Origin: Acinetobacter sichuanensis
GTDB lineage: Bacteria; Pseudomonadota; Gammaproteobacteria; Pseudomonadales; Moraxellaceae
Reading direction: 5' to 3'
Length of the DNA: 64,000 nucleotides
Assembly: GCF_003024515.2 (NCBI RefSeq)
Contig: NZ_PYIX02000012.1
Coordinates: 1-64,000 of the forward strand
Shown here piece after piece: positions 36,070 through 44,650 of this stretch; within the stretch, counting starts at the first letter, position 1, and the number at the start of each line of letters is the position of its first letter. Below the pieces are notes generated by a model. The model made no database searches. It had not been told where the DNA came from and saw only the letters and a list, made by a program, of their open reading frames with translations. The translations under genes were made by a program, and so were the position numbers.

Positions 36070-36702
36070 ATGCATCCATTTTTTCAAGAGTTAAAACAAG
36101 GCAGTGAAAAGCTTGGCTTAAAACTCAGTGATGAATCGCTTGGTCTATTATTAAAGTATCAAGATGCTTTAGTGCTGTGGAACAAAGCATATAACTTAAC
36201 CGCAATTCGTGATCCTAAAGAAATGTTGGTGAAACATCTTTTGGACAGTTTAAGCATTTTAAATGACTTACCTGAAGGTCGTTTATTGGATATTGGGACA
36301 GGTGGTGGCATGCCAGGGATGATTATTGCCCTGTGTCAACCTGAACGTCAGTGTGTATTGTTAGATTCAAATGGTAAGAAAATTCGTTTCCTTAAACAAT
36401 TTATTGCCGATTTAAAACTACAAAATGTGATTGCTGTACAAACACGCGTCGAAAACCCTGAAAGTATTCAAGCATTAGGAAAATTTGACGTGATTACCAG
36501 TCGTGCATTTGCATCATTGACTGATTTTGTGACGGCATCAGCTCCATTTATGCATGAAAGCAGTGTCATTGCTTCGATGAAAGGTTTAATTCCTGAAGAT
36601 GAAGTGGAACAGTTAAAAAACCAATTTAGTTGTGAAATTATTGAATTGCGTGTTCCACGTTTAGACGAACAACGTCATTTACTTTTATTAAAACAAATTT
36701 AA
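36070..36702 (+). CDS. rsmG: 16S rRNA (guanine-N7)-methyltransferase RsmG
   Basis: 210 aa (formerly GidB). SAM-binding motif DIGTGGGMPG from residue 74, with YNLTAIRDPKEMLVKHLLDSL before it and SRAFASLTDF after, as in the family. It methylates G527; loss gives low-level streptomycin resistance in other bacteria. It precedes parA by 25 bases, the classical rsmG-parA-parB order. Confidence 0.95.
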   Translation: MHPFFQELKQGSEKLGLKLSDESLGLLLKYQDALVLWNKAYNLTAIRDPKEMLVKHLLDSLSILNDLPEGRLLDIGTGGGMPGMIIALCQPERQCVLLDSNGKKIRFLKQFIADLKLQNVIAVQTRVENPESIQALGKFDVITSRAFASLTDFVTASAPFMHESSVIASMKGLIPEDEVEQLKNQFSCEIIELRVPRLDEQRHLLLLKQI

Positions 36703-36727
36703 TTCATCTTAGGAATTGGGGTTTACC

Positions 36728-37510
36728 ATGGCTCAGATTATCGCAATTGCAAACCAAAAAGGTGGCGTAGGTAAAACCACAACGGCTGTCAATTTGGCTG
36801 CTTCATTGGCAGTACTCAAAAAACGCGTTTTATTGGTCGATATGGACTCACAAGGCAATGCCACAATGGGTTCAGGTGTTCAAAAAAATGATTTATTGTA
36901 TTCAATCACTGATGTATTGTTAGGTGAAGTGTCGATTGAAAATGCAATTGCAAAATCAGAAGTGGGCTATAAAGTTTTAGGCTCAAATCGTGATTTGGCA
37001 GGTGTAGAATTAGCCATTGCAGAACATGAGGGGCGTGAGTTTATTTTACGTCATGCTTTGCAAGAAGTAGCAGATCAATTTGATTATATCATTGTAGATT
37101 GTGCGCCAAGTTTAAGCCTGATCACAGTGAATGCTTTGGCTGCTGTGGACAGTGTTTTGATTCCAATGCAATGCGAATACTATGCTTTAGAAGGTTTGGC
37201 TGATTTAACACAAACGATTGATAAAATTCAGCAAGCACTGAATCCAAGTTTAGAAATTGAGGGTGTATTACGGACAATGTATGATGCTCGAAATGCATTA
37301 ACACGTGATGTATCTGCTGAACTTGAACAGTATTTTGGTCGCAAACTTTATGAAACCGTCATTCCACGTAATGTACGCTTAGCAGAAGCACCAGCGCATG
37401 GTTTACCGATTATTTATTTTGAGAAAAGCTCTAAAGGTGCAGTTGCTTATTTAAATTTAGCAGCTGAAATTTTAAAAAAGAGTAAATTGAAAAAAGGAAC
37501 GAAAGCATGA
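36728..37510 (+). CDS. parA: Chromosome partitioning ATPase ParA (Soj)
   Basis: 260 aa from the ATG at 36728. Deviant Walker A KGGVGKTT at 11-18, Walker A' segment LLVDMDSQGNAT and Walker B YIIVDCAPSL. It lacks an N-terminal HTH, so it is the chromosomal (type Ia-short) ParA. It forms gradients on the nucleoid that move ParB-parS complexes. It overlaps parB by four bases. Confidence 0.95.
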   Translation: MAQIIAIANQKGGVGKTTTAVNLAASLAVLKKRVLLVDMDSQGNATMGSGVQKNDLLYSITDVLLGEVSIENAIAKSEVGYKVLGSNRDLAGVELAIAEHEGREFILRHALQEVADQFDYIIVDCAPSLSLITVNALAAVDSVLIPMQCEYYALEGLADLTQTIDKIQQALNPSLEIEGVLRTMYDARNALTRDVSAELEQYFGRKLYETVIPRNVRLAEAPAHGLPIIYFEKSSKGAVAYLNLAAEILKKSKLKKGTKA

Positions 37511-38400
37511 CCACCAGAAAACGAGGCTTGGCGAAAGGTCGTGGCTTAGACGCATTATTAGGCTCTATTCAAAAAGAAAGATTACAACTTGAGTCACAAA
37601 CATTAGATTTGGGTCAGTTTAAATATATTAATGTGCATTTATTGACGCGTGGTGAATATCAACCACGTCGCTTCATTAAAGAAGAAGACCTACAAGAGTT
37701 AGCGGCATCTATTGAAAAACATGGTGTGATGCAACCTATTGTCATTCGCCCGATTGATAATGAAAAGCATCCATATGAAATCATTGCAGGTGAACGTCGT
37801 TGGCGCGCAGCGCAGCTCGCTGGTTTAACTGAAGTTCCTGCCATTGTTCGTGAGTTAAATGACCAAGTTGCGATTGCTTTAGCACTCATTGAAAATATTC
37901 AACGCCAAGATTTAAATCCAATTGATCAAGCGATGGCGTTGCAGCGTTTTCACGAAGAGTTTGGTTTAAGTCATCAAGAAATTGCAGATACGGTGGGCAA
38001 GGCACGTACTACAGTCAGTAATTTATTGCGTTTGTTAAGTTTGGCTGAAGAAATCAAAGATTTTATGCAACAAGGCTTCCTTGATATGGGGCATGCACGT
38101 GCAATTTTGACATTGAAAGCCAAAGATCAACTGCATATTGCACAAGTTGTCATAGAAAAAAGTTTATCTGTACGTCAAACAGAACAACTCGTTCGAGATT
38201 GGAATACACCTAAGCAAGATAAAACCAAGATTATTGCGCCTGATGTTGAGCAATTGACTCAAAAATTGTCTGAACGTTTTAGTGCCAATGTCAAAATTGA
38301 CTATAACAAGCAAGGAAAGGGTAAATTGGTCATCAGCTATAATTCTTTAGATGAATTAGATGGTATTTTAAATATCTGTCTTGCTGAAAATGATGCTTAA
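37507..38400 (+). CDS. parB: Chromosome partitioning protein ParB (Spo0J)
   Basis: 297 aa. The N-terminal ParB/Srx CTPase domain has GEYQPRR and the box GERRWRAAQLAG. A central HTH (LSHQEIADTVGKARTTVSNLLRL) reads parS. The C-terminal dimer domain includes VKIDYNKQGKGKLVISY. It loads on parS and slides as a clamp. I found no full parS palindrome in this window. Confidence 0.95.
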   Translation: MTTRKRGLAKGRGLDALLGSIQKERLQLESQTLDLGQFKYINVHLLTRGEYQPRRFIKEEDLQELAASIEKHGVMQPIVIRPIDNEKHPYEIIAGERRWRAAQLAGLTEVPAIVRELNDQVAIALALIENIQRQDLNPIDQAMALQRFHEEFGLSHQEIADTVGKARTTVSNLLRLLSLAEEIKDFMQQGFLDMGHARAILTLKAKDQLHIAQVVIEKSLSVRQTEQLVRDWNTPKQDKTKIIAPDVEQLTQKLSERFSANVKIDYNKQGKGKLVISYNSLDELDGILNICLAENDA

Positions 38401-38421
38401 TATACTTTCGTGTTTGTGAGG

Positions 38422-38449
38422 AAAAGTGGCGTATAAAACGCCACTTTTT
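38422..38449. terminator. Bidirectional terminator after parB
   Basis: Stem AAAAGTGGCGT / ACGCCACTTTT with a 5-base loop between two convergent genes. Confidence 0.9.
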
Positions 38450-38459
38450 ATTGCTTAAA

Positions 38460-40940
38460 TTAATATTTTAGTGTGATTTCTGATTTTGTCGCTTCAGAAA
38501 TTTGCTTTTTGCTCACGGGGTCTTGCTTACAGTTAAAGCTTTCAAACAAAGCCAATTGATCTGCAAAATGTGCATCTAACTGACCATTTTTATGTACAAA
38601 ACCACTTTGACCCGGTGCAATGACTGAGCACATTGACACTTGATTTGGGCTAAGCACCACCTTGAAGCTCGCACTTCCTGCATTACTATAAGTCGATAAT
38701 TGTTGTTCTGATTTTAAATCAGCCCAAGGAATACCCACTGAATTTTTTGCAGAAAAGTGCATATTGGCAACTGGCGTTTTCCAGTCATTTGGGTTTTCTG
38801 ATTTATATTGTGTTTTAAGTTGTTTTAAGGCTAACTCAAGCGCATTTAACACAATATGATCAGGGTTTTCACCTCCTAAAAAGTCAACTTGTTGTGGAAC
38901 GCCTGCATTTTTTTGTAAGGCATTCCAAATCAGTTTAGATGCTGGTGCAGGTTGGGCACTGCGCGGATCATTTTGTACAGGATATAAAGTATCGGTATAT
39001 TTTTGATAAATTGTAGCAGGCAGATTTGGTTTTAACACCAAAATGATCATTTGATCTAACCATGCACGCATAATTGTTGGTGCTGCACCTTGATAATATT
39101 TTCCTGTACTATCTGGGTTTAATTTCATATCCCATTGTTCAAGTAATGGGGCAATACTTTGTGCCAAAGCAGATGCATGTTCACTTTTGGCAACTTTAAT
39201 CATATCCGGAATGAAATATCGCGCATTTAAATCAGAGCGTGATGAAATACGATTGATTTCCCAAATATCTTGTTGGTTAAATTTTTCTTTGGCTTTTAAT
39301 GGTTCTAAGATTTCATTCACGCGATCGACATAAGAAAAGTTAGAAGAATCAGCAAATAAGTTGTTATAGGCTTTATTATTCCAACTCGCAATATAGCCTT
39401 TAGATGGGTTTAATTGCTGCGGATTTTTTGAAAAATCATAAAATCCTTGCCATTCCATTGAGCCATCACCCACCGCAGGTAACTGAATATTTTGGTTAGT
39501 CGGGCGAATAGGTAAACGTCCAAGTGCTGCTACACCGATATTATTTTGTGTGTCTGCATAAAACCATGTAATAGATGCTGCAACACGTGAAGCTTGGGTT
39601 AAGAAGTCCTTCCAATTGGTTGTTTTGGCTGCTTCTGCCCAACCGAGTAAGGTTTCAATTTCTTGTCCTTCCCAACTGCGACGTGTCGCATAGGCAGTAT
39701 GATTGCTTTGATCCCAACTACTGACAAAACCTTGTTTGGTTTTGTAGACATCAAGAAGATGATCTTCTTGGTCTAAAACTTTAATTTTGATTTGTTTATG
39801 GTCAAAAGGAATATATTTCCCTTGATACAAATACTCTTTAGGGTTAGATGGGTTAAGCTGAATTTGATAAATATCATTGGTATCTAAAGAGCCAACAGTA
39901 GAGCCCCAAGCAATTTTGCCATTTGTACCAAATAAAATTGCAGGTAAACCCACAGGCGTAATACCTGTTAAATCATAACCTGCACCATGTAATCCTATGC
40001 CATAGGTAATTGCAGGCGTATACCAACCTTGTTGTGGTGCATTATATAAAACTGCTTGACCTTCTTGCGTCTTATCTGCATTTAGCACCCATGCATTACT
40101 TGCAGTGGGTACATCATTAACTACACCATTTCCCATAGTTAAACGCATTTGTTGCATATAGCTTTGTGCGCTATAACTTGATATGGGTTTTAAATTTTTA
40201 CTGATTTGAGCCTGAGCTTTTAATGGAGAATTTTCAGTATCTACAATGGTTGGGGCGGTAGGGTCATTGAGCCAACGCAATTGATTATATATTTTTTTTC
40301 CTTCCTCAGCACCTTTGGCTTTTTGTAGCTCAGTATATAAATCTAAATTGGCAACTTCAGAACTTGATGCAAAGAAGCGATTTAAAATCAGTCCAACCCA
40401 AACCATAGCGATATCTTCAGACTTCCATTCTGATGGTTTAAAACCATAGTCAATGAATTCTTTAGGCATAAGTTCAGGATTGGCAATGACTTCTTGAACG
40501 CGACGTGTAAAGCCTGCGGCATAACCATCAAAAATGGCTTTATCTTCAGGAGAAAGTTTGTCGAGTTGTTGGCGGATTGATTTAGGATCAAAGCGACTAT
40601 GTGTAGCGATATCAAAAGCAAGATATTCTTTGCCTAAGACTTCTGCTGTCGTACCCCAGCCTGTACGTTTAGACATTTCCATTTGAAATAAACGATCTGT
40701 AGCAATCGCATATCCATAACCATAAAATAAACCATAGGTTTCATCTGCATAAATATGCGGCATACCATATTGATCTCGTTTGATCGAAATGGTTTTACTG
40801 GTTTCAGGGGGAGTACTTGGTGTAGATGATGAATTACAGGCAGATAGCAATAATGCAGCTATGCTGAGGCAACTCACCGTTACATTTTTTTTAAAAGCTG
40901 TACGATCCTTCGTCGATTTAACACGTCCAGAGTTAATCAA
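38460..40940 (-). CDS. Lipoprotein of the penicillin acylase (Ntn-hydrolase) family
   Basis: 826 aa from TTG at 40940, chosen because AAAGGAGC lies six bases upstream and a lipoprotein signal (SCLSIAALLLSAC) follows; the frame upstream of it is not credible. The catalytic serine is at the start of SNAWV (S281), where the chain should cut itself into alpha and beta parts. The FYGYGYAIATDRLFQMEM block near the N-terminus is typical of this S45 family. Members hydrolyse amides such as penicillin G or acyl-homoserine lactones; the substrate here is unknown. The lipobox puts it at an outer or inner membrane face. Single gene. Confidence 0.88.
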   Translation of the reverse strand: MINSGRVKSTKDRTAFKKNVTVSCLSIAALLLSACNSSSTPSTPPETSKTISIKRDQYGMPHIYADETYGLFYGYGYAIATDRLFQMEMSKRTGWGTTAEVLGKEYLAFDIATHSRFDPKSIRQQLDKLSPEDKAIFDGYAAGFTRRVQEVIANPELMPKEFIDYGFKPSEWKSEDIAMVWVGLILNRFFASSSEVANLDLYTELQKAKGAEEGKKIYNQLRWLNDPTAPTIVDTENSPLKAQAQISKNLKPISSYSAQSYMQQMRLTMGNGVVNDVPTASNAWVLNADKTQEGQAVLYNAPQQGWYTPAITYGIGLHGAGYDLTGITPVGLPAILFGTNGKIAWGSTVGSLDTNDIYQIQLNPSNPKEYLYQGKYIPFDHKQIKIKVLDQEDHLLDVYKTKQGFVSSWDQSNHTAYATRRSWEGQEIETLLGWAEAAKTTNWKDFLTQASRVAASITWFYADTQNNIGVAALGRLPIRPTNQNIQLPAVGDGSMEWQGFYDFSKNPQQLNPSKGYIASWNNKAYNNLFADSSNFSYVDRVNEILEPLKAKEKFNQQDIWEINRISSRSDLNARYFIPDMIKVAKSEHASALAQSIAPLLEQWDMKLNPDSTGKYYQGAAPTIMRAWLDQMIILVLKPNLPATIYQKYTDTLYPVQNDPRSAQPAPASKLIWNALQKNAGVPQQVDFLGGENPDHIVLNALELALKQLKTQYKSENPNDWKTPVANMHFSAKNSVGIPWADLKSEQQLSTYSNAGSASFKVVLSPNQVSMCSVIAPGQSGFVHKNGQLDAHFADQLALFESFNCKQDPVSKKQISEATKSEITLKY

Positions 40941-41170
40941 GTTTTTGCTCCTTTTTGTTTTAAATAACCTAATAAAAATATTCAGATTTTTATTGGCTTT
41001 AAAAATATTAAAGATATAACATATATTATTCAATGTAATAATTAATTTAAAATTCCATTAATGAATGGAGTGATTTGCCATTGTGATTTTTTAAATTTTT
41101 AAAGATGCATTGTTTTAATTTAAGTTTTTCTAAAAAATGAGATTAAAATCTCATTTGAATGGTGATAGAA

Positions 41171-41204
41171 TTAAAAAAGGTGATCAACTGAGCTTGATCA
41201 CCTT
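41171..41204 (-). terminator. Terminator of trmB
   Basis: AAGGTGATCA (41177-41186) pairs with TGATCACCTT (41195-41204). Read on the minus strand it is followed by TTTTTT. Confidence 0.75.
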
Positions 41205-41239
41205 ATATCATTTCTAGGCAATAGATCATTGCCAAAGCA

Positions 41240-41956
41240 TTAATCTATTTTCTTGAAAAGAAAATCATTGATCTTATGACCTGCTTCAATACCACGACGC
41301 TCAAATTTAGTTTGAGGACGCCATTCAGGACGTGGGTAGCTATTGCCTTTACCTGCTAAATTTTCTAGGCGAGGACGGTTGTCAAGAACATCAAGCATCC
41401 ACTCAGCATAAGGTTCCCAGTCAGTGGCAGCGTGGAAAGTTCCCCCAATTTCTAGTTTTTCTTCAACAAGAGGCATGCGGTCATGTGAAACAAAACGACG
41501 TTTGAAATGACGCTTTTTCTGCCAAGGATCAGGGAAATATAATTGAATGGTATTGATACTATTGTCTGGCATTTCGCGTAATACTTGGATCGCATCTGCA
41601 TCTAAAACACGTAAGTTGCTTAGTTCTGCCATACCTGCTTCATAGACACATTGTGCAATACCCGGAACATGAACTTCAATACCAATAAAGTTGCGTTCAG
41701 GATTGGCTTTTGCCATGAGTACTAACGAACGTCCCATACCAAATCCAATTTCAACAGTAAGTGGGCGTTCAGGATGTGGAAAATGTTGGCGTAAATCACC
41801 AACAGGGTATTCCAAAATTAAATCACGATGTTGTTCAAGCGCAGAACGTTGTGAAGTATTTAGAGGCGCAGAACGACGCATAAAAGTCACAATTTCACGG
41901 TGCTCGTGCAAATTGTCTAACTCTACAACTTGCGCTCCAATTTGATCGTTTGACAT
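41240..41956 (-). CDS. trmB: tRNA (guanine-N7)-methyltransferase TrmB
   Basis: 238 aa from the ATG at 41956; the upstream in-frame TTG is not needed. SAM-binding VEIGFGMGRSLVLMA, then IGIEVHVPGI and the family signature YFPDPWQKKRHFKRR. It forms m7G46 in tRNA. The C-terminal TKFERRGIEAGHKINDF is also standard. Single gene with its own terminator. Confidence 0.95.
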   Translation of the reverse strand: MSNDQIGAQVVELDNLHEHREIVTFMRRSAPLNTSQRSALEQHRDLILEYPVGDLRQHFPHPERPLTVEIGFGMGRSLVLMAKANPERNFIGIEVHVPGIAQCVYEAGMAELSNLRVLDADAIQVLREMPDNSINTIQLYFPDPWQKKRHFKRRFVSHDRMPLVEEKLEIGGTFHAATDWEPYAEWMLDVLDNRPRLENLAGKGNSYPRPEWRPQTKFERRGIEAGHKINDFLFKKID

Positions 41957-42148
41957 AAGCTTGGGGATTACCAAAAATACAAAAGCGCTATTTTAAGTAC
42001 TCTACTTTTCAAGTCAAACCTTTTATAGAGAATTCAAGCATAAAAAGTGTAATGTGAACACTTTAGCTGGAATTGTCATGAAATATTCATGGCGATGTCA
42101 TGTATGAAAACTAAGCTGAATTTAATTTAAACAAAAAATGTTCAAATC

Positions 42149-44596
42149 ATGAAATTATTCAAGCCACATACACTTGCACTCAGTTTAACGCTGCTGAGCT
42201 GTTCTTTTTCAAGCCATGCACAATTGATGTTTAGCCAATATATTGACGGGTCAGCCAATCGCAAAGGTCTAGAAATTTATAATCCTGATGCCAATAAAGT
42301 GAATTTAGCAGATTATGAAATTCAACAGTTTAGCAATGGCGGTACAATTAAAACCTTAACAGTCACATTACAAGGTGAGTTGCCAAGTCAGCAGAAGTTT
42401 GTCATTGGTCGTTCAGAGTTAAAAGCAGCTATTGGTGATCAGGTCAATCAAGTTGCAGGATTATCTTTTAATGGTGATGATGCTTTAGTTCTACTTTATC
42501 GAGGAGTGCCCGTAGACCGTTTTGGTCGTGTCGGAGAGCGTCCCGAGGGTGGCTGGGGAGCAGCAGTTAAAAGTGTAGCAAATAGCTTTCAACGTATAGA
42601 AACACAAAATAATGTTGTGAGTATCGAGAGTACTGCAAATTTTAATTTAGATCAGTCATGGACAGCATGGACAGATCGCAACGCTTTTTCAAATTATTTA
42701 ACAGGGACAGTAACACCACCTGTAACGTCTATAAGTTGTAATGTAACAGATACCCCTATTGCTGATTTACAAACAGCACAGCAAAATCAAAATTATATTA
42801 TTCGTGGTGTAATCACCGCAGATTATCGTTATCAAGATGGTTTTTCAGGTTTTTATGTACAAACTGCGGACAGTAAAGCCAAAGCTGACGTAAGCAATGC
42901 GATTTTTGTTTATGTTCCTACAAGCAGTCATATAACTGGGGGCAAAGTTGGTGAAGAAGTTATTCTTAGAGGACGCCTAAGTAATTATCAAAACCAATTA
43001 CAGATTGATCAACTCAGCAGTAATATTCAAACGTGTAATACTGATGCAGCGAGTTTAGTTAGCCCACAAAGTTTAACTCTGCCATTTACAGACTTAAACT
43101 CAAGTACAGGTCATGTACCAAAGCGCTATCAAGGGATGTATGTCAGGTTGCCTCAAACATTAACGGTGAGTGAAAACTATAGCTATGGGCGTTATGGAGA
43201 TTTGTCTTTAAGTCTTGGGCGTTTGTATATTCCAACAAATTTATTTGCAGCAAAATCTCCTGAAGCGATTCAGTTAGCAAAACAAAACTTGCTCTCAAAA
43301 ATCATTTTAGATGATGGTTTTAATAATCAAAACAGAACCCCTTGGTTGCCACAGTATTTTAATGCTAAAAATACACTGCGTTCAGGTTATCAACTCAAAA
43401 ATGTTGAGGGTATTTTAGAATATCGTTTTAATGCATGGCGTATTCAACCTATTCAAGGTCATACAGCACCTGAAGTAATTCAGGACAGTAATTTGCGCTC
43501 AGGTGTGATTGCTAAAGAAAAACAACAGATTCGTGTCGCTGCTTTTAATGTCCTAAATTATGATAATGGTGCAGAAAAAGGTTTTCCTACAGAACGTGGT
43601 GCTAGCTCACAAGCTGAATTTGATAAACAACATCTTAAAATTATCAGTGCTTTAAAGCAAATTGATGCTGATGTTTATGGCTTGATGGAAATTGCAAATA
43701 ATGGCTATGCTGAAAATAGTGCAGTTGCTTACTTAACGAAAGCTTTGGGTGCTGATTGGAAATATGTGATTCCACCTCATTCAGCAAAATTAGGTAGCGA
43801 CGCGATTGCTGTTGCGATTATTTATAATGCTAAACGTGTGAAACCTGTAAAAGATGCTGTCATTTATGATGATGTAACGCAAATGAATCGCGTGACAATG
43901 GCACAAACATTTCAGGCTGTAAATGGTGGTAAGAAATTTACAATTGTTCCAAATCATTTAAAATCAAAACGTTGTGATGGTGCAACAGGTTTGGATCTCG
44001 ACCAAAATGATGGGCAGGGTTGTTATAATCAAACACGTTTAACTGCGGTACAAAAATTGAGTCAATGGATTGCCACCAATCCAACCAAAGTACCAAATCC
44101 TCATTATTTATTGGTGGGTGATTTTAATAGTTACGCCAAAGAAGCGCCTATTTTAGAACTTGAAAAAGCCAATTATAAAGCTTTATTAAATGATGAGAAA
44201 ATCGGTCAAGCTAAGACGGCTTATAGTTATGTTTTTGGTGTGGCAAGTGATGCCAATGGTTATGGTGGTGCAGGAAATTTAGATCATGCGATTGCTGATC
44301 AATATTTATATCCACGGGTAAGACGTGCATTTGCATGGCATATTAATGCTGACGAGCCTACAGCACTGGATTATAACGAAGAATATAAAACAGATGAGCA
44401 AAAGCGTGATTTTTATGCTGCTGATGCCTATCGTTCATCTGATCACGATCCGATTATTGTTGATTTAGATCTAAGAGGAAATGCACAGGATCCTGACCAG
44501 AATCAAGGAAATGGAAATAATCCGACAGGTTCTACCATCGCTGATTTTTTTGCAGCTTTATGGAATTGGTTAGGGAAAATTTTCTCAGCGAAATAA
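42149..44596 (+). CDS. ExeM/NucH-type secreted endonuclease
   Basis: 815 aa. Signal peptide (about 1-25, cut after SHA), lamin-tail-like domain (FSQYIDGSANRKGLEIYNP), OB-like domain (about 200-300, VITADYRYQDGFSGFYVQT), then the endonuclease/exonuclease/phosphatase domain from about 460 with AAFNVLNYDNG, LMEIANNG, NHLKSKRCDG, VGDFNSY and SSDHDPI, all active-site motifs. The C-terminus is Asn/Gly-rich, followed by a short aromatic hydrophobic helix (IADFFAALWNWLGKIF) that may be a sorting or membrane tail. Homologues degrade extracellular DNA for biofilm dispersal or phosphate supply. Confidence 0.9.
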   Translation: MKLFKPHTLALSLTLLSCSFSSHAQLMFSQYIDGSANRKGLEIYNPDANKVNLADYEIQQFSNGGTIKTLTVTLQGELPSQQKFVIGRSELKAAIGDQVNQVAGLSFNGDDALVLLYRGVPVDRFGRVGERPEGGWGAAVKSVANSFQRIETQNNVVSIESTANFNLDQSWTAWTDRNAFSNYLTGTVTPPVTSISCNVTDTPIADLQTAQQNQNYIIRGVITADYRYQDGFSGFYVQTADSKAKADVSNAIFVYVPTSSHITGGKVGEEVILRGRLSNYQNQLQIDQLSSNIQTCNTDAASLVSPQSLTLPFTDLNSSTGHVPKRYQGMYVRLPQTLTVSENYSYGRYGDLSLSLGRLYIPTNLFAAKSPEAIQLAKQNLLSKIILDDGFNNQNRTPWLPQYFNAKNTLRSGYQLKNVEGILEYRFNAWRIQPIQGHTAPEVIQDSNLRSGVIAKEKQQIRVAAFNVLNYDNGAEKGFPTERGASSQAEFDKQHLKIISALKQIDADVYGLMEIANNGYAENSAVAYLTKALGADWKYVIPPHSAKLGSDAIAVAIIYNAKRVKPVKDAVIYDDVTQMNRVTMAQTFQAVNGGKKFTIVPNHLKSKRCDGATGLDLDQNDGQGCYNQTRLTAVQKLSQWIATNPTKVPNPHYLLVGDFNSYAKEAPILELEKANYKALLNDEKIGQAKTAYSYVFGVASDANGYGGAGNLDHAIADQYLYPRVRRAFAWHINADEPTALDYNEEYKTDEQKRDFYAADAYRSSDHDPIIVDLDLRGNAQDPDQNQGNGNNPTGSTIADFFAALWNWLGKIFSAK

Positions 44597-44612
44597 AATA
44601 TAAACATAACTG

Positions 44613-44640
44613 AAAAAGAGAGTGTAATGCTCTCTTTTTT
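44613..44640. terminator. Terminator between nuclease and kinase genes
   Basis: AAAAAGAGAG / CTCTCTTTTT stem with a 7-base loop; it can work in both directions. Confidence 0.85.
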
Positions 44641-44650
44641 ATTTTTACTT

